From JADJPL01 sp041183125 (lineage in GTDB: Bacteria; Bacteroidota; Bacteroidia; Chitinophagales; Saprospiraceae): a stretch of DNA of 12,199 nt. The position numbers and the translations under genes are program-made. Below the pieces are notes generated by a model, which saw only the letters and a program-made list of their open reading frames with translations, searched no databases and was not told the origin of the DNA. Shown one piece after another: positions 1 through 5,458 of the stretch (position 1 is the stretch's first letter; the number at the start of each line of letters is the position of its first letter). The DNA lies in NCBI GenBank assembly GCA_041183125.1, contig JBEGMH010000183.1, positions 1 through 12,199 on the forward strand. Direction: 5' to 3'.

Positions 1-1
1 C

Positions 2-595
2 GGCAAGCGCCTTCCGACGGTGGCTCCCGAGAACCCGTTATTACAGATGTTGGCAACTCATACAGCGCACGCAGCAACTTTTGCAGAATTGCGCGATGCC
101 CTTGTCCTGGAGCTTTTGTACCAAACGGGTATGCGCCGTGCAGAGCTTGTTGGCCTCACCCTCGAACATGCAGACCTTGGGCGCATGGAACTCCGCGTGG
201 TCGGCAAAGGCAACAAAGTGCGGATTATCCCGATAAGTCGTGGGCTGGCCGATCTGGCCGGCAAGTATCTTGCCGAACGTGCCCGTACATTTCCGGGGGC
301 TGCCGGTGGACCATTGCTTTTGACAGATAAAGGGGAGGCTTTGTACCCTAAATGGGTCTATAACCTGGTGCACATCCGACTGGCCTCGGTGCCCGGTCTC
401 GAAAAACGCAGCCCGCATGTCCTGCGGCATTCCTTTGCGACCCATCTGGCCGATCATGGTGCGGATCTGAACGCAATTAAAACCCTTCTTGGCCATGCCA
501 ATCTTTCGGCTACAGAAATCTATACTCACCATACGATGGGACGTTTGCGCCAAATTTACGAGCAGGCGCATCCCAAGGCCAGGCAGGAGGATTGA
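2..595 (+). CDS. xerC: XerC/XerD-family tyrosine recombinase, 5'-truncated by window edge
   Basis: This is the catalytic domain of a tyrosine recombinase. The frame is open to the left edge and reads GKRLPT before the first possible GTG (position 20), so the true start lies outside the window and the GTG is not taken as the start. All six catalytic positions are visible in the 197-residue fragment: Arg45 in TGMRRAEL, Lys69 in VVGKGNK, the HVLRH box (His139, Arg142), His165 in LLGHANL and the nucleophile Tyr174 in EIYTHH. Family members are about 300 residues long, so roughly 100 N-terminal residues (the core-binding domain) are missing. The likely role is resolving chromosome dimers at dif with a partner recombinase. 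That role is inferred from the family and from the housekeeping setting, since no dif site is seen. XerC versus XerD cannot be settled from this fragment, and a single-recombinase XerA-type role is also possible. Confidence 0.9.
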   Translation, partial: GKRLPTVAPENPLLQMLATHTAHAATFAELRDALVLELLYQTGMRRAELVGLTLEHADLGRMELRVVGKGNKVRIIPISRGLADLAGKYLAERARTFPGAAGGPLLLTDKGEALYPKWVYNLVHIRLASVPGLEKRSPHVLRHSFATHLADHGADLNAIKTLLGHANLSATEIYTHHTMGRLRQIYEQAHPKARQED

Positions 596-605
596 GCCAC
601 GGGGG

Positions 606-622
606 AGCCTTGGCAGGCTTTT
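606..622 (+). terminator. Weak terminator-like hairpin after the recombinase gene
   Basis: Arms AGCCT (606-610) and AGGCT (615-619) enclose a TGGC loop and run into four T residues (619-622). This is 11 bases after the recombinase stop codon and before the tRNA promoter, where a terminator would be expected. The stem is only 5 bp and the T run is short, so it may be chance. Confidence 0.3.
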
Positions 623-672
623 CGCGAAGCGGCTGTATCTGCTTTAAAAAATACGTTTTATTGAGAATTTTT

Positions 673-703
673 TTTGTAGTTCAAAATAAAGGCTGTATCT
701 TTG
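673..703 (+). promoter_or_regulatory. Bacteroidota-type promoter for the tRNA-tuf transcript
   Basis: A -33 element TTTG (673-676) and a -7 element TATCTTTG (696-703) are separated by 19 bases. They match the TTTG / TAnnTTTG consensus of the Bacteroidota primary sigma factor at every fixed position. A/T-rich DNA (641-690) lies around and upstream of the -33 box, as in strong stable-RNA promoters. Transcription would start near 708-711, giving a leader of about 115 bases before tRNA-Thr. No equally good promoter is seen between here and tuf, so this one probably drives all four tRNAs and at least part of tuf expression. Confidence 0.75.
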
Positions 704-823
704 CATTCGCTTTGAGAAAAGTTCAGGGCAAACAGTAAAAGCAGCAAACATTTCGCGGTAAATGAGCGTTTTGCGGTCTTGAGTCAACAAATGACCTAGG
801 GTCGTTAATATAAATTGTGGCAA
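704..823 (+). other. Noncoding 5' leader of the tRNA transcript
   Basis: No credible reading frame is present. The leader holds two small possible hairpins. One is CATTT/AAATG near 748-763. The other has 7-bp arms AATGACC (790-796) and GGTCGTT (800-806) around a TAG loop, with one wobble pair. The sequence GCTTTGAGAAAAG just after the promoter vaguely resembles a boxA antitermination element, but too loosely to call. The leader would be removed by RNase P at 824. Confidence 0.5.
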
Positions 824-896
824 GCCAGCATAGCTCAGTTGGTAGAGCAGCTGATTTGTAATCAGCTGGTCGGGGGTTCGAGTCCCTCTGCTGGCT
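824..896 (+). tRNA. tRNA-Thr (anticodon TGT)
   Basis: The acceptor stem GCCAGCA (824-830) pairs with TGCTGGC (889-895). The D arm (TAGCTCAGTTGGTAGAGCA), an anticodon stem GCTGA/TCAGC and a GGTTCGAGTCC T arm are all present. The 7-base anticodon loop TTTGTAA (855-861) gives anticodon TGT at 857-859, which reads ACA threonine codons. The discriminator base is T896 and is followed by CAT, so the 3' CCA is not encoded and must be added enzymatically. It is the first tRNA of a four-tRNA cluster leading into tuf. Confidence 0.97.
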
Positions 897-926
897 CATA
901 ATTGTACTGTGTTCCTTGAAATACAA

Positions 927-1012
927 GGGGGTTCGCCGGAGTAGGAGAGCCGGGCCAGACTGTAAATCTGGTGCTTTTAGCTGAGTGGGTTCGAATCCAA
1001 CAACCCCCACCA
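927..1012 (+). tRNA. tRNA-Tyr (anticodon GTA)
   Basis: The acceptor stem GGGGGTT (927-933) pairs with AACCCCC (1002-1008). The discriminator is A1009 and CCA is encoded at 1010-1012. The anticodon stem CCAGA/TCTGG encloses the loop CTGTAAA (960-966), with anticodon GTA at 962-964. A long variable arm (around 972-985) makes it class II, as expected for bacterial tRNA-Tyr. A short hairpin CCTTG (914-918) / CAAGG (924-928) could compete with the acceptor stem in the precursor. Confidence 0.97.
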
Positions 1013-1020
1013 TTGGGATG

Positions 1021-1049
1021 CTTAACGGAGGCTCTTCGCCTCTGTTAAG
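1021..1049 (+). other. 12-bp hairpin between tRNA-Tyr and tRNA-Gly
   Basis: Arms CTTAACGGAGGC (1021-1032) and GCCTCTGTTAAG (1038-1049) pair over 12 bp with one G-T wobble and a TCTTC loop. It begins 8 bases after the tRNA-Tyr CCA and ends 12 bases before tRNA-Gly. The following bases are T-rich but interrupted (TTGTTTCATTTT). No promoter follows, so full termination here would silence tRNA-Gly, tRNA-Thr and tuf. A processing site or partial attenuator is more likely. Confidence 0.7.
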
Positions 1050-1061
1050 TTGTTTCATTTT

Positions 1062-1134
1062 GCGGGTGTAGCTCAGTTGGTAGAGCATCAGCCTTCCAAG
1101 CTGAGGGTCGCGGGTTCGAGTCTCGTCGCCCGCT
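1062..1134 (+). tRNA. tRNA-Gly (anticodon TCC)
   Basis: The acceptor stem GCGGGTG (1062-1068) pairs with CGCCCGC (1127-1133) with one T-G pair. The anticodon stem TCAGC/GCTGA encloses the loop CTTCCAA (1093-1099), giving anticodon TCC at 1095-1097, which reads GGA/GGG glycine codons. The D and T arms are canonical. The discriminator is T1134 and the next bases are CAT, so CCA is not encoded, as in the first tRNA-Thr. Confidence 0.97.
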
Positions 1135-1173
1135 CATACTGTAAAAAAGCCAACTCTTTAGAGGAGGTTTGCT

Positions 1174-1243
<70 letters not shown>

Positions 1244-1248
<5 letters not shown>

Positions 1249-1271
1249 GGCTTTTGGGGAATGTTTTTTTT
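1244..1271 (+). promoter_or_regulatory. Possible weak attenuator between tRNA-Thr and tuf
   Basis: CTCCA (1244-1248, using the tRNA 3' end) can pair with TGGGG (1255-1259), including one wobble, and an eight-T run follows at 1264-1271. The stem is short and sits four bases before the T run. It could allow some termination after the tRNAs, lowering tuf read-through, or the T run may simply be leader composition. No separate tuf promoter is seen. Confidence 0.25.
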
Positions 1272-1303
1272 GATTATAACTTCATATCCAAAATTCGATA
1301 CTG

Positions 1304-2500
1304 ATGGCTAAGGACACATTTAAACGCGACAAACCTCACGTCAATATTGGTACGATTGGTCACGTTGACCACGGCAAGACGACGCTGACCGCGGCAATCA
1401 CCACGGTCCTCGCAGAGCAGGGCCTGGCAGATAAGCGCGACTACGACTCCATCGACGCTGCGCCCGAGGAAAAAGAAAGGGGTATTACCATCAATACGGC
1501 CCACGTAGAGTACCAGACGCAGGCTCGCCACTACGCACACGTGGACTGCCCCGGCCACGCGGACTATGTGAAGAACATGGTTACGGGTGCTGCCCAAATG
1601 GACGGTGCTATCCTCGTGGTAGCGGCTACGGATGGCCCGATGCCCCAAACGCGCGAGCACATCCTGCTGGCCCGCCAGGTAGGGGTACCCAAAATCGTCG
1701 TTTTCATGAACAAGGTCGACCTCGTCGATGACGAGGAAATGCTCGAGCTCGTAGAAATGGAAGTCCGCGACCTCCTCGATACCTATAAGTTTGACGGTGC
1801 TAACGCAAGCGTTATCCGCGGCTCTGCCCTGAAAGCGCTCGAAGGTGACCCGACTTATGTACAGAAAATCCGCGACCTAATGGATGCGGTGGACAGTGAT
1901 ATCCCCGAGCCTGTCCGTCTCATCGACCAGCCTTTCCTGATGCCGGTAGAGGACGTATTCTCTATCACGGGTCGTGGTACCGTTGCTACGGGTCGTATCG
2001 AGCGCGGTGTAATCAACGTAGGCCAGGGTGTGGAAATCATCGGTATGATGAAGCCGGGCGAAAGGCCCCTCGTATCTACGGTCACGGGTGTGGAAATGTT
2101 CCGCAAACTGCTCGACCGCGGCGAAGCTGGCGATAACGCCGGTCTCCTGCTCCGCGGTATTGAAAAGACGCAAATCCGCCGTGGGATGGTTATCTGCGCC
2201 CCGGGCTCCGTCAAGCCGCACATGAAGTTCAAGTGCGAGGTGTACGTCCTGAGCAAAGAGGAAGGTGGCCGTCACACGCCGTTCTTCAATGGCTACCGCC
2301 CGCAGTTCTACTTCCGCACGACGGACGTTACCGGCGATTGCCTCCTCCCGAAAACGGTTGAGATGGTAATGCCTGGTGATAACGTTTCGCTGGAAGTAAA
2401 CCTCCTGAGCCCCATCGCAATGGAAAAAGGCCTCCGCTTCGCTATCCGCGAAGGTGGCCGCACCGTTGGCGCTGGCCAGGTCACGGAAATCCTGGATTAA
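1304..2500 (+). CDS. tuf: Translation elongation factor Tu (EF-Tu)
   Basis: EF-Tu is a cytoplasmic GTPase that carries aminoacyl-tRNA to the ribosomal A site. The 398-residue product is close to the usual 393-400. The G-domain motifs are complete: P-loop GHVDHGKT (19-26), switch I RGITI (59-63), DCPGHADY (81-88), NKVD (136-139) and SALK (174-177). Domains 2 and 3 follow, with GRGTVATGRIERG and the C-terminal REGGRTVGAGQV. The ATG is fixed by the N-terminus MAKDTFKRDKPHVNIGTIGH, typical of the family. There is no Shine-Dalgarno motif, and the leader is A/T-rich. The gene follows four tRNAs and precedes tRNA-Trp and secE, so it is probably co-transcribed with them. Positions linked to elfamycin resistance look wild type by comparison with E. 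coli, for example Gln in LLARQVG and Ala in FAIREGG. Confidence 0.99.
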   Translation: MAKDTFKRDKPHVNIGTIGHVDHGKTTLTAAITTVLAEQGLADKRDYDSIDAAPEEKERGITINTAHVEYQTQARHYAHVDCPGHADYVKNMVTGAAQMDGAILVVAATDGPMPQTREHILLARQVGVPKIVVFMNKVDLVDDEEMLELVEMEVRDLLDTYKFDGANASVIRGSALKALEGDPTYVQKIRDLMDAVDSDIPEPVRLIDQPFLMPVEDVFSITGRGTVATGRIERGVINVGQGVEIIGMMKPGERPLVSTVTGVEMFRKLLDRGEAGDNAGLLLRGIEKTQIRRGMVICAPGSVKPHMKFKCEVYVLSKEEGGRHTPFFNGYRPQFYFRTTDVTGDCLLPKTVEMVMPGDNVSLEVNLLSPIAMEKGLRFAIREGGRTVGAGQVTEILD

Positions 2501-2532
2501 TCCACCACCCTCACCGGGTAGTGCATACACAC

Positions 2533-2588
2533 AGCAAATAGGGACGCGATCCTTCGAAATCCTCGAGTTATCGCGTCCCTGTATTGCT
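2533..2588 (+). terminator. Strong hairpin after tuf: terminator or processing site
   Basis: Arms AGGGACGCGAT (2540-2550) and ATCGCGTCCCT (2570-2580) form a perfect 11-bp stem with a 19-base loop. A further 5 bp, AGCAA (2533-2537) with TTGCT (2584-2588), extend it across a small internal loop. It sits 32 bases after the tuf stop and 24 bases before tRNA-Trp. The T run after it is poor (TTTAT), and no good promoter follows before tRNA-Trp. It is therefore either a leaky terminator or an RNA processing and stability element. Confidence 0.55.
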
Positions 2589-2612
2589 TTATCAACGGAT
2601 ATATTGCCATAC

Positions 2613-2688
2613 ACGGGCATAGCTCAAGTGGTAGAGCGACGGTCTCCAAAACCGTAGGCTGAGGGTTCGAGTCCTTCTGCCCGTGCCA
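2613..2688 (+). tRNA. tRNA-Trp (anticodon CCA)
   Basis: The acceptor stem ACGGGCA (2613-2619) pairs with TGCCCGT (2678-2684). The discriminator is G2685 and CCA is encoded at 2686-2688. The anticodon stem ACGGT/ACCGT encloses CTCCAAA (2644-2650), giving anticodon CCA at 2646-2648. D and T arms are canonical. It lies between tuf and secE, only 17 bases before the secE start, so tRNA 3'-end processing and secE mRNA formation are probably coupled. Confidence 0.97.
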
Positions 2689-2705
2689 ATATCAGATATA
2701 GCGCT

Positions 2706-2894
2706 ATGGAAAGTATAAAAAAATATGTCTCGGAAAGTTACAGCGAGCTGGTGAACAAAGTCACCTGGCCCAACTGGGCAAACCTGCAAAGCAGCACGAT
2801 CGTTGTGATTGTCTCCTCGATTATCTTCGCTTTGCTGGTCTTCGTCATGGATGTTATCTCCAAGTCGGCCCTCAACTTGATTTACGGTATCTAA
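2706..2894 (+). CDS. secE: Preprotein translocase subunit SecE
   Basis: SecE is the small essential subunit that clamps SecY in the inner-membrane SecYEG channel. The 62-residue product has the minimal single-span form seen in many bacteria (E. coli has a three-span version). An amphipathic N-terminal helix (about 5-25, with SELVNKVTWPNW, the conserved helix-to-membrane turn) is followed by one hydrophobic helix at about 30-50 (STIVVIVSSIIFALLVFVMD). The ATG is the only sensible start and follows tRNA-Trp by 17 bases without a clear ribosome binding site. The secE-nusG pairing 19 bases apart is the near-universal bacterial arrangement and supports the call. Confidence 0.96.
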   Translation: MESIKKYVSESYSELVNKVTWPNWANLQSSTIVVIVSSIIFALLVFVMDVISKSALNLIYGI

Positions 2895-2913
2895 TCATCG
2901 CAAAGGGGCAGGC

Positions 2914-3462
2914 ATGTCGGAAGAAAAGAGATGGTATTCTTTGCGGGTAATCAGCGGTAAAGAACGCAAAATCAAGGAACGCCTTGAAAAAGAAATCCAA
3001 CTGAACAGTTGGGAGGAGTTCATATTCCAGGTGCTGGTCCCCACGGAAAAGGTCTACAAGATCAGAAGTGGCAAAAAAGTTATCTCCGAGCGAAACATAC
3101 TCCCCGGATATATCCTCATAGAAGCCCTGCCTTCCCGTCTCTCCGGTGAAGTCATCCAGGAAATCGCCAACGTCCCCAACGTCATTCACTTTCTGGGCAA
3201 GAATACGCCCACGCCTATGAAGGAGTCGGATGCCAACCGCCTCCTCGGAAAAGTGGACGAGACGCAGGACGCCGGCGAGTCGCTCATAGAGCCGTTCATC
3301 GTAGGTGAAACGGTCAAAATCATTGACGGCCCTTTCACGGAATTCGTAGGGGAAATCCAGGAAATCAACGAGGAAAAGAAAAAGTTGAAAGTCATCGTGC
3401 GCATCTTCGGACGCGGCACAGAAGTCGAACTGAACTTCATGCAGGTAGAAAAAGCATCCTAA
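2914..3462 (+). CDS. nusG: Transcription termination/antitermination factor NusG
   Basis: NusG binds the RNA polymerase clamp, increases processivity, and links polymerase to Rho or to the ribosome through S10. The 182-residue product has the two expected domains. The NGN domain (about 5-115) has RWYSLRVISGKE at the start and the hallmark NILPGYILIE at 61-70. The KOW domain (about 128-180) has PFIVGETVKIIDGPFTEFVG and ends with RGTEVELNFMQVEK. Length is normal. The leader has a weak purine run, AAAGGGG, at 2902-2908, one of the few ribosome-binding-like motifs in the window. The gene lies between secE and rplK, as in most bacteria. Confidence 0.98.
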   Translation: MSEEKRWYSLRVISGKERKIKERLEKEIQLNSWEEFIFQVLVPTEKVYKIRSGKKVISERNILPGYILIEALPSRLSGEVIQEIANVPNVIHFLGKNTPTPMKESDANRLLGKVDETQDAGESLIEPFIVGETVKIIDGPFTEFVGEIQEINEEKKKLKVIVRIFGRGTEVELNFMQVEKAS

Positions 3463-3481
3463 GCGGAACTATTTTAGATAA

Positions 3482-3540
3482 GGCCCGCAGCCAAGCTTTC
3501 GTCCTCGTCGCTAAAACGACCCGGAACGCTTCCCAAGGCC
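3482..3540 (+). promoter_or_regulatory. Possible structured leader of rplK (candidate L1 feedback site)
   Basis: The 111-base nusG-rplK gap can fold into a long irregular stem. The nested pairs are GGCC 3482-3485 with 3537-3540, AAGC 3493-3496 with GCTT 3528-3531, TCC 3502-3504 with GGA 3523-3525, and GTCG 3507-3510 with CGAC 3517-3520 around CTAAAA. In E. coli, protein L1 represses its own operon by binding an rRNA-like structure upstream of rplK, so a similar role here is plausible. I could not match a specific L1 motif, and each helix is short. Confidence 0.3.
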
Positions 3541-3573
3541 AAGCTGTCGGCAAATTAAAACGAACCATTTACT

Positions 3574-4035
3574 ATGGCAAAGGAAGTAGACGTTTTTATC
3601 AAACTTCAAGTCAAAGGCGGTCAGGCCAACCCCGCACCTCCCATCGGTCCGGCTTTGGGTTCTAAAGGGGTCAATATCATGGAGTTCTGCAAGCGATTCA
3701 ACGCAGCAACCCAAGATAAAATGGGTAAAATCTTGCCCGTGGTGATTTCGGTGTACAAGGACAAGTCTTTCGAGTTCGTCATCAAAACACCTCCGGCAGC
3801 TATCCAACTCCTCGAAGCAGCTAAGATCAAACTGGGATCCGCTGAACCCAACCGCAAAAAGGTGGGCAAGGTGTCCTGGGATCAGGTCCGCGCGATCGCC
3901 GAGGATAAAATGCCCGACCTCAACTGCTTCACGCTGGATTCGGCTATGAAAATGATAGCTGGTACCGCCCGCAGTATGGGGATCACTATTGATGGTACCC
4001 CTCCCTGGGCAGGCGAAGGGAAATCGGACAATTAA
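3574..4035 (+). CDS. rplK: 50S ribosomal protein L11
   Basis: L11 binds the GTPase-associated region of 23S rRNA and contacts elongation factors and RelA. The N-terminal domain (1-72) carries the signature PPIGPALGSKGVNIMEFCK, with Pro22 and Pro23 corresponding to the thiostrepton-contact prolines. The C-terminal rRNA-binding domain (about 73-140) ends with the conserved IAGTARSMGITIDG. At 153 residues it is about ten longer than the common 141-147, because of a tail GTPPWAGEGKSDN that looks flexible. The start is fixed by the family N-terminus MAKEVDVFIKLQVKGGQA. It pairs with rplA 70 bases downstream, the usual order. Confidence 0.98.
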   Translation: MAKEVDVFIKLQVKGGQANPAPPIGPALGSKGVNIMEFCKRFNAATQDKMGKILPVVISVYKDKSFEFVIKTPPAAIQLLEAAKIKLGSAEPNRKKVGKVSWDQVRAIAEDKMPDLNCFTLDSAMKMIAGTARSMGITIDGTPPWAGEGKSDN

Positions 4036-4057
4036 CGCTATTTTCTAATGAAGGGAG

Positions 4058-4080
4058 TTCGGCAGGCCGAGCCTGTCGGA
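4058..4080 (+). promoter_or_regulatory. Hairpin in the rplK-rplA gap
   Basis: CGGCAGG (4060-4066) pairs with CCTGTCG (4072-4078) around CCGAG, with one wobble. Two more weak pairs (4058-4059 with 4079-4080) can extend it. It ends 25 bases before the rplA start and after the rplK stop. There is no T run, so it is not an intrinsic terminator. It could influence rplA translation or mRNA stability. Confidence 0.45.
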
Positions 4081-4105
4081 TGTTATTACCTCAAATCTAT
4101 CGTCC

Positions 4106-4801
4106 ATGTCTAAGAAAATCAGCAAAAAAAGGGCTGCAGTAAACCCTAAGGTGGATCCGGCTAAACTGCACACCCTCGAAGAGGCCATGCCGGTGGTCAA
4201 AGAAGTCAGTACGACTAAATTCGATGCATCGGTGGATATCCATATCCGCCTCGGGGTAGATCCCCGCAAACCCGACCAAGCACTCCGCGGTACGGTCGCC
4301 CTTCCTCACGGAACGGGTAAGGTCAAGCGCGTCGCCGTGTTCTGTACCCCCGATAAAGCGGAAGAAGCCCGCGCAGCAGGGGCAGACCATGTGGGCCTCG
4401 ACGACTTGATGCAAAAGGTACTCGATGGTTGGACCGATGTGGATGTGATCATCGCTATGCCCCAGGTCATGGCACAAGTAGGCCGCCTGGGACGTATCCT
4501 CGGTCCGCGCAACTTGATGCCCAACCCCAAGACGGGTACGGTCACTACCGATATCGCAGGGGCTGTCTCCGAGGTAAAGAAGGGAAAAATCTCCTTCCGC
4601 GTGGATAAGTACGGCATTGTGCACACTTCGATAGGTCGTGTTTCTTTCAGCCCTGCACAACTCACGGAGAATGCCCATGAGGTACTCCATACCCTGCAGC
4701 GCATGAAACCCGCTACGGCCAAAGGCACGTATATGAAGTCCATCACGGTCGCTTCCACCATGAGCCCCGGAGTGAAGGTGGACCCGAAAGTAGTTCGTTA
4801 A
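4106..4801 (+). CDS. rplA: 50S ribosomal protein L1
   Basis: L1 forms the mobile stalk that moves deacylated tRNA out of the E site, and in many bacteria it also represses its own mRNA. The 231-residue product has the usual length. Domain I residues flank an inserted domain II. The L1 signature is clear: MPQVMAQVGRLGRILGPRNL, followed by MPNPKTGTV, at about residues 127-155. The C-terminal part FSPAQLTENAHEVLHTLQRMKP with KGTYMKSITVASTMSPGVKVD is typical. The chosen ATG precedes a basic N-terminus, SKKISKKR. It is followed after only 19 bases by rplJ. Confidence 0.98.
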   Translation: MSKKISKKRAAVNPKVDPAKLHTLEEAMPVVKEVSTTKFDASVDIHIRLGVDPRKPDQALRGTVALPHGTGKVKRVAVFCTPDKAEEARAAGADHVGLDDLMQKVLDGWTDVDVIIAMPQVMAQVGRLGRILGPRNLMPNPKTGTVTTDIAGAVSEVKKGKISFRVDKYGIVHTSIGRVSFSPAQLTENAHEVLHTLQRMKPATAKGTYMKSITVASTMSPGVKVDPKVVR

Positions 4802-4820
4802 TATTAAAACCTGAAAGGCA

Positions 4821-5348
4821 ATGAACAAGGCTGAAAAAACGGCTACGATCGAGGTACTGAAGGACCAGTTTGCCAACAACTCGTTCTTCTATCTGACCGA
4901 TACGACCTCCATGACGGTGGCCGAAACCAATAAGTTCAGGAGACTGTGCTTCGAAAAGGGCGTCGAAGTGCAGATGATCAAAAATACCCTGATCAAAAAA
5001 GCCCTCGAAGATGCACCTGCGGACAAGAACTACGCCCAAATCGTAGATATCCTCCACGGCCCGACCGTGGTGATGTTCTGCGAAACGGCTAACCTGCCCG
5101 CCCGTATCCTCAAAGATTTCCGTGGTTCCGCAGACAAGCCCGTCCTGAAAGGTGCCTATATTGACTCTGCCGTTTTCATCGGCGACGACCAACTCGACGT
5201 ACTGTCCAAACTCAAGAGCAAAGAAGAACTCTTGGGCGAAGTGGTCGGCTTGCTCCAATCCCCGGCAAAGAATGTCATCGGTGCCCTGCAGTCCGGCGGG
5301 CAAAAGATTATGGGTCTGTTGAAAACCCTGGAAGAACGCGGCGCCTAA
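4821..5348 (+). CDS. rplJ: 50S ribosomal protein L10
   Basis: L10 anchors the L7/L12 dimers to the large-subunit stalk base beside L11. The 175-residue product has the expected rRNA-binding N-terminal domain (MNKAEKTATIEVLKDQFANN, then KGVEVQMIKNTLIKKAL at about 50-66). A C-terminal helix (about 135-172, LKSKEELLGEVVGLLQSPAK to LLKTLEER) offers the L7/L12 docking sites. A purine stretch GAAAGG lies just before the ATG. The gap to rplA is only 19 bases, so there is no room for the large L10-binding leader known upstream of rplJ in E. coli and Bacillus. It is followed by rplL after 110 bases. Confidence 0.97.
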   Translation: MNKAEKTATIEVLKDQFANNSFFYLTDTTSMTVAETNKFRRLCFEKGVEVQMIKNTLIKKALEDAPADKNYAQIVDILHGPTVVMFCETANLPARILKDFRGSADKPVLKGAYIDSAVFIGDDQLDVLSKLKSKEELLGEVVGLLQSPAKNVIGALQSGGQKIMGLLKTLEERGA

Positions 5349-5350
5349 GG

Positions 5351-5373
5351 TACCGCAGCGCATGCGCCCGGTA
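5351..5373 (+). other. Hairpin directly after rplJ
   Basis: TACCG (5351-5355) pairs with CGGTA (5369-5373), and GCG (5358-5360) pairs with CGC (5365-5367) around a CATG loop. It starts two bases after the rplJ stop. With no T run, it is more likely an RNA stability or processing element, or a weak attenuator, than a terminator. Confidence 0.45.
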
Positions 5374-5399
5374 AGCGGCCCGGTCGCAGATGCCCCTAA

Positions 5400-5431
5400 T
5401 TTGGCTTCCAAGCTCACCGCACATATTTTTT
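5400..5431 (+). promoter_or_regulatory. Candidate internal promoter before rplL
   Basis: TTTG (5400-5403) is followed after 20 bases by TATTTTTT (5424-5431). Compared with the Bacteroidota TTTG / TAnnTTTG promoter, only the final G of the -7 box is missing. Transcription would start near 5436, leaving a leader of about 22 bases for rplL. Extra rplL mRNA would fit the several L7/L12 copies needed per ribosome. The A/T-rich context makes a chance match possible. Confidence 0.4.
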
Positions 5432-5458
5432 TAAAACACTTACGTAAAAAATCAAACC

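Noticed and set aside
1..595. The recombinase as an integrase of a mobile element inserted at the tRNA genes
   Set aside because: It points toward the tRNAs but is separated from them by a promoter. No attachment-site duplication of a tRNA 3' end is seen, and similar recombinases are, from memory, ordinary neighbours of this cluster in Bacteroidota.
2600..2607. TATATTGC as a possible promoter -7 box for tRNA-Trp
   Set aside because: It lacks one T of the TAnnTTTG box and no TTTG lies at the right distance upstream.
1877..2620. A 247-codon open frame antisense to tuf
   Set aside because: It is a shadow of the biased codons of tuf and runs through the hairpin and beside tRNA-Trp. No family resemblance is seen.
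2454..2789. Small open frames over tRNA-Trp on both strands, with GIAQVVERRSPKP and RRTRTLSLRFWRP
   Set aside because: They are translations of the tRNA-Trp gene and the end of tuf, with no start signal or recognisable family.
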